A stretch of 6,250 nt of DNA from Ignavibacteriota bacterium (GTDB taxonomy: Bacteria; Bacteroidota; Kapaibacteriia; Palsa-1295): assembly GCA_003151215.1 (NCBI GenBank), contig PLXB01000461.1, positions 417 to 6,666 of the forward strand. The letters are read 5' to 3'. Below, one piece after another: positions 1-3,927 of the stretch. Positions within the stretch are counted from its first letter, which is position 1; every line of letters begins with the position of its first letter. The notes below the pieces were generated by a model. The model made no database searches. It was given only the letters and a program-made list of their open reading frames with translations, and was not told the DNA's origin. The translations under genes and the position numbers were made by a program.

Positions 1-2495
1 AAGCAATCGGTATGCAGAACAAGCGAATCCTGATGGCGCGATGAATCCATCGGAGTGTAGCAGACTTGCAATGTGATCGAATCCTGCGCTGCGAGTAAAT
101 GAGGAAGGGATGGAGTGATTGCTTGGATTTTATACGTCGTATCGGTATTCGTCAATTGCAATGAGTTCAACTGCAACGGCGAGCCTCCTGGTGCTACCGT
201 ATTCTTAAAAACAAAGGTTGTGCAGATTTGCTGGCCGATCTGCTTCACCGGAAAAACGATGCTATCGGCGCGGGAGAGCGTCGGTGGATTGGTGGAGAGT
301 TTTAAGGCAGAGGCTGTGCGGTCTAAGCGAAGGATGATGGCATTGCCCAGATTATCTACGATGGCAAGAGGAGCAGAGGCTGCAACCAGAGGATTAGAGA
401 AACTTACATCGAAGCAATAACTTTGCTGGCTATGGAAATGAGGATGAAGTTCGCCATCGGCGTAATCCGATGAAAGCGAATCAAAAGTAACATTACTAAA
501 TTTCGCTCCCGGAGTCTGCCAATACACGCCATCCGGATCATCGATCAGGATCACGGCTTTTAATCCCGGATCGTTACTGCCCGTATCCCGTACGCATACG
601 TGCCAACCGGAACAGGTTGATGTAGTATCAACGATAAATGACGGAGTAACACCCGTATTTAATTCCATTCCGGCCGGAGCGGCGTATTCATCAAAGAAAT
701 TCGCAGGATCACTTAGTCCGTTAGTATGATTTGGAGAAAAATTCCGAGATCCGTAAAAATAAACAACGAAAGGGTCAGTAGATGTTAGGCGATATGACCC
801 AACAAGAATCCCTGATATACTATATTGATTTCCTTTGATGGTAGGAAAATGATTCGAGAAATTACTAAATGTCTTTTCTTTCCCGAGGCTTGAAAGCGGA
901 CCCGGTAAAAGACCATCCCGCGATATGAGAATGTTCGAAAAATTACTGCCGATCACATCTATATAAATTGAATTTATGACGTGATCTGCATCAACATCTA
1001 CAAAGGTCGAGAAAGAATATGATGTCTTCCACCTGGATACCGGAACAATTGTCATCATGCTTGGAGCAGGCCAGGGTCTTGTAGCGGGTTGGCTTCGCTC
1101 GTCATATTGCATTAAGGAAATCTTCTTCCCATTCGTCGAGTACACCTCTACAGGCGAAGTCACCTCACTTCTTTGCGGCTGCGAAGTAAGTCTTTGGGTA
1201 ACATAGTCATAACCGCCGCTGATACCTTGTACATCCATGTGCGCTTGAACGGAAGTACTGTCATAAGAATAAATGCGGTATGTATCGCCCTGCCCTTCCT
1301 CGCCCGGAGGAGTCGCTTCGGCTAAGGGAATAGATACATATCCTGTCGTATCCCAATATTCAACGGGCAGCATTTCTTCGATCATGAAATCACGCCCTTC
1401 AATTCCCGAAGGAGCGGTACCGCCTAAGAATGCATCCTCATGCCCGCTGATCACGGCAACTGGTTTAGTCGCTGTGATTATCGATCCTGACATATCATTA
1501 TCTTCGTTCCTGCCATTGGAACGCGCAAGATAGCATTGACCCTTATCGAGTTGAATCGTGAAGGGATGCTGCGCACCGGTATTTGCTCCAAGATGCCCCA
1601 TTGTTGTTGTTGTTGCAGGTGTAATGGTAACATTCGTCCCGCTTTCCGTACCGATGACCATAAATTCCCCGCCCGCTGCTTCATAATATGTTGGAGTATA
1701 GACACCGCTATAATTTCCGCCGTTACCGGGATTATCATTATAGCAGGCAGCTACATAATTCTTACCCAATCCTAAAACAGGAAGCCCGAGATAACTTCCG
1801 GCAGAGCAAACACCGACACTCATATAAAACACTGTGATAGGATATGTTGACTTGATATGGCAGGATCTAAATGCAGGTGCATCCGAAGTCGTATCCATTT
1901 GCATTGAAGGAACATCAAGAGGTATTTTCACGGAAGAACCGGCGTCAATATGAAAATTCTGCGGAGAGAGTTCCTTTCCGCTTGCATCAAAATATGAGGC
2001 ATAGATCTCGTTATCATAATATGTGGATACTAATAAAAATACACGAAAATCATTAGTAACAAATGGTGAAGCAACAGTATTATAACTCGGATACAGCATC
2101 CCTAAATAAAACTCATTTCCTTCGTTGGTCAAACCATAAAGTTGCTTTGTTGCCGTAAAGCTTCCGAGCATTCCGAGGGAATAATATTTTTCATTTTGAT
2201 AGTCGTATTCCCCTGCAATTTTTACGACATACGTAAAAGTGTCATTTGTAGTGATAGGACCAATCGGTGTTGCCCCGGAAGGCACCAATGATGATTGCAG
2301 GCTATACGTGCTAAAATCTCCTACCCACTTGACTGTATCGCCGACGAAAACATTTAGGGAATTCGGAAAGTAGGCAAAACCGTAAACGGCGCCAAATTGA
2401 ATAATATGGGTTTTTGCAAATCCTTGCGAAGCCGGTGCAAGCATCAGCAGGAAAAAAGCAAAAAGAAATCGTAACCGAGGATGATGTGTGCTCAT
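1..2495 (-). CDS. Secreted IgGFc-binding-domain protein with N-terminal cupredoxin-like domain (partial, C-terminus off window)
   Basis: I translated the minus strand from ATG at 2495 to the left edge and found 831 codons without a stop. Residues 1-27 form a signal peptide: Arg at 7 and 9, hydrophobic core FLFAFFLLMLA, probable cleavage after GFA27. Residues about 28-116 resemble a plastocyanin-like domain (VGDTVKW near 51-57; YSLGMLGSF near 105-113), but most copper ligands are replaced. Residues about 130-585 match my recollection of the IgGFc-binding N-terminal region: LGLGKNYVAA near 241, GGEFMVIGTESGTNVTITP near 275-293, LDKGQCY near 316, DMSGSIITATKPVAVISGHE near 334-353. From about 735 the sequence turns into an ASH/choice-of-anchor-like beta domain (FVFKNT, VCYTP). 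The product is likely exported and surface-bound or released, and a T9SS sorting domain is expected beyond the left edge; that part is inference. No Shine-Dalgarno sequence precedes the ATG, and no clear promoter was found. Ligand specificity is unknown; 'IgG-binding' is only the family name. Confidence 0.9.
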   Translation of the reverse strand, partial: MSTHHPRLRFLFAFFLLMLAPASQGFAKTHIIQFGAVYGFAYFPNSLNVFVGDTVKWVGDFSTYSLQSSLVPSGATPIGPITTNDTFTYVVKIAGEYDYQNEKYYSLGMLGSFTATKQLYGLTNEGNEFYLGMLYPSYNTVASPFVTNDFRVFLLVSTYYDNEIYASYFDASGKELSPQNFHIDAGSSVKIPLDVPSMQMDTTSDAPAFRSCHIKSTYPITVFYMSVGVCSAGSYLGLPVLGLGKNYVAACYNDNPGNGGNYSGVYTPTYYEAAGGEFMVIGTESGTNVTITPATTTTMGHLGANTGAQHPFTIQLDKGQCYLARSNGRNEDNDMSGSIITATKPVAVISGHEDAFLGGTAPSGIEGRDFMIEEMLPVEYWDTTGYVSIPLAEATPPGEEGQGDTYRIYSYDSTSVQAHMDVQGISGGYDYVTQRLTSQPQRSEVTSPVEVYSTNGKKISLMQYDERSQPATRPWPAPSMMTIVPVSRWKTSYSFSTFVDVDADHVINSIYIDVIGSNFSNILISRDGLLPGPLSSLGKEKTFSNFSNHFPTIKGNQYSISGILVGSYRLTSTDPFVVYFYGSRNFSPNHTNGLSDPANFFDEYAAPAGMELNTGVTPSFIVDTTSTCSGWHVCVRDTGSNDPGLKAVILIDDPDGVYWQTPGAKFSNVTFDSLSSDYADGELHPHFHSQQSYCFDVSFSNPLVAASAPLAIVDNLGNAIILRLDRTASALKLSTNPPTLSRADSIVFPVKQIGQQICTTFVFKNTVAPGGSPLQLNSLQLTNTDTTYKIQAITPSLPHLLAAQDSITLQVCYTPMDSSRHQDSLVLHTDC

Positions 2496-2586
2496 AGAAA
2501 AAAGAGAAGAATATGCTTCGATAGATAACGCTTCGGAAGAAGAAAAGTTACCGGATTATTTGACGGGTCGGGGATGAATATTTAAT

Positions 2587-2621
2587 AGGTGCCTCTTTGA
2601 TGAATTCCTGTTTGAGCACCT
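2587..2621. repeat. Imperfect palindrome upstream of the toxin-antitoxin operon
   Basis: AGGTGC at 2587-2592 is the exact reverse complement of GCACCT at 2616-2621. The inner bases continue the symmetry (CTC against GAG) if one extra C is skipped. The right arm runs into the TTGACA at 2621. Toxin-antitoxin operons are usually autorepressed through palindromes in their promoter, so this could be an operator, but only the symmetry is seen. It lies in the 206-bp divergent gap between the minus-strand secreted protein (start 2495) and the antitoxin (start 2702). Confidence 0.3.
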
Positions 2622-2639
2622 TGACAAACGCTTTTTTAT
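2616..2639 (+). repeat. 24-bp direct repeat, left copy (contains TTGACA)
   Basis: This segment and 3438-3461 agree at 22 of 24 positions. Both read GCACCTTGACAAA, two differing bases, then CTTTTTTAT. TTGACA is at 2621-2626. At the usual 17-bp spacing the next hexamer (2644-2649) is GAGTCA, so this copy has a -35-like element but no -10 and is not clearly a working promoter. The two copies bracket the toxin-antitoxin operon, 822 bp apart. Confidence 0.6.
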
Positions 2640-2701
2640 ATACGAGTCAATCCTAAACAGGCGGTTTTGAACTCTTTGGGCATCATATTCATTTTATAGA
2701 T

Positions 2702-2905
2702 ATGCTTATAGAACGCACACAAGATGAGATCATCATACGCCTGCCATCCTACGTCGATAGCAAGGGGCTTGAGCGATTGATCGATTTCCTGAAATATAAA
2801 GAAGCAACTGCCAGGAGCAAAGCCACGCAATCCGATATCGATAAGCTTGCCAAACAAATTAAAAAGGGATGGTGGAAAAAGAATAAGGCTCATCTGGTGA
2901 AGTGA
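2702..2905 (+). CDS. Putative antitoxin of a PIN-domain toxin-antitoxin pair
   Basis: A 67-aa protein, strongly charged, starting at the first ATG after the in-frame TAA at 2654. No Shine-Dalgarno sequence precedes it. The N-terminal half has an alternating pattern (EIIIRLP, then VDSKGLERLIDFLKYKE near 18-34); the C-terminal part is lysine-rich with a Trp pair at 57-58. I see no ribbon-helix-helix, AbrB or HTH motif that I can name. The call rests on context: its stop overlaps the GTG start of the PIN gene by 4 bp (GTGA), the usual arrangement of antitoxin then toxin. It also resembles small proteins I recall next to PIN-domain genes in Bacteroidota-type genomes, which I cannot check here. 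If correct, it binds and neutralises the PIN protein and may repress its own operon. The minus-strand frame across it is treated as a shadow. Confidence 0.75.
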   Translation: MLIERTQDEIIIRLPSYVDSKGLERLIDFLKYKEATARSKATQSDIDKLAKQIKKGWWKKNKAHLVK

Positions 2906-3312
2906 AGATCATTGTTGATTCGAATATTATTTTCAGCGCCCTTCTGAAATATACAGGATCCATCGGTGATCTCCTTTTTAACTCCGAAGATCTGTTCTCT
3001 TTTTCAGCGCCTCATTTTCTACAGGAAGAGATCGAAGACCACTGGAATAAATTGAGGAGTATTTCCAAACTCAGCGAAGAAGAACTTCGCCAATCTCAGT
3101 ATCGCATCTACAAGCGGATCGAATTCCATCAGGAGAGACTCATTTCCCCTCGCATCTGGCTCAGCTCGGAATTGTTAGTCAAAGATATTGATGTCGATGA
3201 TGTGGCATTCGTTGCGCTTGCAAGACATTTGCGCGGTTTGCTTTGGTCCGGTGATAGAACGTTGGTTCTCGGTTTAAGAAGAGCAGGATTCACAAAAGTT
3301 ATCACGACTTAG
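2902..3312 (+). CDS. PIN-domain toxin, putative RNase (VapC-like superfamily)
   Basis: A 136-aa single-domain protein, the normal size for PIN toxins. The start is GTG at 2902, inside the antitoxin's last codons (GTGA overlap), which suggests translational coupling. Visible PIN features are VDSN at 5-8 (acidic Asp6), QEEIEDH at 41-47 (candidate Glu43/44), DIDVDD at 95-100 followed by VAFVALA, and SGD at 116-118 (Asp118). Together these supply the acidic cluster that holds Mg2+ or Mn2+ in PIN ribonucleases. The DIDVDD..FVALA..LWSGD pattern is closest, from memory, to the PIN_2-type group found with small antitoxins in Bacteroidota. No acidic residue is obviously missing, so it should be active. 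The RNA target (tRNA, rRNA or mRNA) cannot be read from sequence. A hairpin-forming sequence covers the stop codon. Confidence 0.88.
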   Translation: MKIIVDSNIIFSALLKYTGSIGDLLFNSEDLFSFSAPHFLQEEIEDHWNKLRSISKLSEEELRQSQYRIYKRIEFHQERLISPRIWLSSELLVKDIDVDDVAFVALARHLRGLLWSGDRTLVLGLRRAGFTKVITT

Positions 3313-3336
3313 GAATTACTAAGCATCCGTCGTGAT
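3301..3336. other. Bulged hairpin over the toxin stop codon
   Basis: ATCACGA at 3301-3307 pairs with TCGTGAT at 3330-3336. Inside it CTTAG at 3308-3312 (containing the toxin TAG stop) pairs with CTAAG at 3319-3323 around a 6-nt loop, leaving a 3324-3329 bulge. An alternative is one 8-bp stem, ATCACGAC with GTCGTGAT. No U-run follows on the plus strand, so it is not a standard intrinsic terminator. It could stabilise the 3' end of the operon mRNA or be a processing site; the function is inferred. Confidence 0.4.
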
Positions 3337-3437
3337 TCGGAAGAAAAACTGAAGTAATAGAAGTGCTGAATTCTTCCTCAAATATCAAAAATATTTATAC
3401 AAAACCTTACTAACAAATTTTCCACAATCGAATTTAG

Positions 3438-3461
3438 GCACCTTGACAAATACTTTTTTAT
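3438..3461 (+). repeat. 24-bp direct repeat, right copy
   Basis: The partner of 2616-2639, with 22 of 24 bases identical. Unlike the left copy, this one is followed at the right distance by a -10 hexamer and so forms the upstream half of a promoter. The sequences beyond the shared 24 bp differ, although both have AT-rich bases just downstream. Confidence 0.6.
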
Positions 3462-3471
3462 TTCGTATATT
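3443..3471 (+). promoter_or_regulatory. Near-consensus sigma70-type promoter
   Basis: TTGACA at 3443-3448 is a perfect -35 element. After a 17-bp spacer comes TATATT at 3466-3471, five of six matches to TATAAT. Transcription would start near 3478-3480 and read through the heptamer repeats to the AGGAGG site at 3568. It is the best promoter match in the window. The major housekeeping sigma factor of Bacteroidota proper prefers a different motif, so actual use in this host is not proven. Confidence 0.6.
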
Positions 3472-3500
3472 GATCTTGTCAATGATGAGCACCTGTACAA

Positions 3501-3528
3501 GCGAAAAGTGAAAAGCGAAAACGGGAAA
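3501..3528. repeat. Short heptamer tandem repeat
   Basis: Four consecutive 7-bp units are seen: GCGAAAA, GTGAAAA, GCGAAAA, CGGGAAA. The last is degenerate. Purine-rich GTGAAAA-type heptamers occur between genes in many environmental Bacteroidota-like genomes, from memory. Here they lie in the predicted leader between the 3443 promoter and the 3568 ribosome-binding site. Confidence 0.45.
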
Positions 3529-3567
3529 GGAAATAGTGTAGTGTGTAAAGTTAGTATGTTGATTTAT

Positions 3568-3573
3568 AGGAGG
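3568..3573 (+). promoter_or_regulatory. Strong Shine-Dalgarno site AGGAGG
   Basis: AGGAGG at 3568-3573 stands 6 nt before ATG at 3580. This is unusual here because the genes starting at 2495 and 2702 have no Shine-Dalgarno sequence at all. It fixes 3580 as the likely start of the small ORF, rather than the GTG at 3508 in the same frame. Confidence 0.5.
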
Positions 3574-3579
3574 TTATAT

Positions 3580-3699
3580 ATGGCTCAAGCAGGTAATTAC
3601 CGTCGGAATTTTAGATTGCTACGCCGGACTGCTCTCCAACTTGCAATGACATGCTTTATGCTGTCTTATAAAAAGGACGAGCACCTATTGTGCGGATAG
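3580..3699 (+). CDS. Putative 39-aa small ORF with strong promoter and RBS; contains an interspersed-type repeat
   Basis: ATG at 3580, six bases after AGGAGG, opens a 39-codon frame ending at TAG 3697-3699. The peptide begins MAQAGNYRRNFRLLRR and ends KKDEHLLCG; it is basic and has no recognisable domain or signal peptide. The stretch RLLRRTALQLAMT is what I recall as the translation of a common intergenic repeat, so the reading frame may have been created or interrupted by repeat insertion. Expression signals favour a real transcript: promoter 3443-3471, leader of about 90 nt, strong RBS. Alternatives are the broken 5' end of a lost gene, a leader peptide, or a small RNA with an incidental ORF. 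Coding status is uncertain. Confidence 0.3.
   Translation: MAQAGNYRRNFRLLRRTALQLAMTCFMLSYKKDEHLLCG
3613..3650. repeat. Short interspersed-type repeat (RLLRRTALQLAMT-type)
   Basis: The segment begins AGATTGCT and ends TTGCAATGAC, with inverted ends ATTGC (3615-3619) and GCAAT (3643-3647). In the plus frame it encodes RLLRRTALQLAMT. Similar peptides ending in LAMT or RND are spurious ORFs produced by a small dispersed repeat in many environmental genomes; this is from memory and only one copy is in the window, so repeat status is an inference. Confidence 0.35.
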
Positions 3700-3706
3700 T
3701 GATATA

Positions 3707-3735
3707 ATTGAATTTAATGGAGTTACAAGGCAACT
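3707..3735 (+). repeat. Direct repeat, first copy
   Basis: Reads ATTGAATT, TAATGG, then AGTTACAAGGCAACT. It matches 3841-3870 with one single-base gap and one mismatch; the last 15 bases are identical. The 15-bp cores start 135 bp apart, so they fall in the same reading frame (VTRQL in both). Confidence 0.55.
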
Positions 3736-3840
3736 ACCGGGAATATCTGAACCTGAATCCGAGGAGATTTTGAGATTACAAGATTGGGAAGTGGAAAGTC
3801 AAAGAATGAGAAGGAAAAACGGAATGTGCATAGCGATGTT

Positions 3841-3870
3841 ATTGAATTATAATGCAGTTACAAGGCAACT
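3841..3870 (+). repeat. Direct repeat, second copy
   Basis: Reads ATTGAATT, ATAATGC, then AGTTACAAGGCAACT, matching 3707-3735. It lies 57 bp before the stop codon of the minus-strand haem protein. The pair could mark a duplicated segment or the ends of a small inserted element of about 135 bp. Confidence 0.55.
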
Positions 3871-3927
3871 TCGCCGAGATAGCCAAGCGCGGAAAGAGGT
3901 GCGGGAAGACGGATCGGCAATCCGGGA

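Larger units (their letters stand above)
3313..3927. other. Repeat-rich intergenic stretch without a convincing conserved gene
   Basis: This 615-bp gap lies between the toxin stop and the converging 3' end of the haem protein gene. From left to right it holds the rest of the 3301-3336 hairpin, inverted GGAAGAA/TTCTTCC arms (3339-3345, 3371-3377), an A/T-rich tract to about 3430, the right 24-bp repeat with its promoter, purine-rich heptamers, an RBS with a 39-codon ORF, a short interspersed-type repeat and two 29/30-bp direct repeats. A plus-strand frame is open from 3650 to 3985, but it has no good start and I recognise nothing in it. The mixture looks like an accumulation of small mobile or repeat sequences rather than a coding gene. 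Confidence 0.55.

Noticed and set aside
1600..1615. TTG triplet run inside the IgGFc-like gene
   Set aside because: It simply encodes four threonines (ACA codons) in the minus-strand protein and is too short to suggest phase variation.
1478..1738. 86-codon minus-strand frame and the similar small plus-strand frames across 115-2056 and 3955-6081
   Set aside because: They overlap continuous, family-recognisable reading frames of the two large minus-strand genes and have no independent support.
2560..2588. TTGACG-17-TAATAG as promoter for the toxin-antitoxin operon
   Set aside because: The -10 hexamer matches only 3 of 6 positions, so it is too weak to list as a promoter.
3700..3708. Extended -10 promoter TG-A-TATAAT
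   Set aside because: The hexamer is perfect but there is no -35 element at a suitable distance and no credible gene follows.
3910..3924. Inverted repeat CGGAT/ATCCG as terminator of the minus-strand haem protein gene
   Set aside because: The stem is only 5 bp and no T-run follows on the minus strand.
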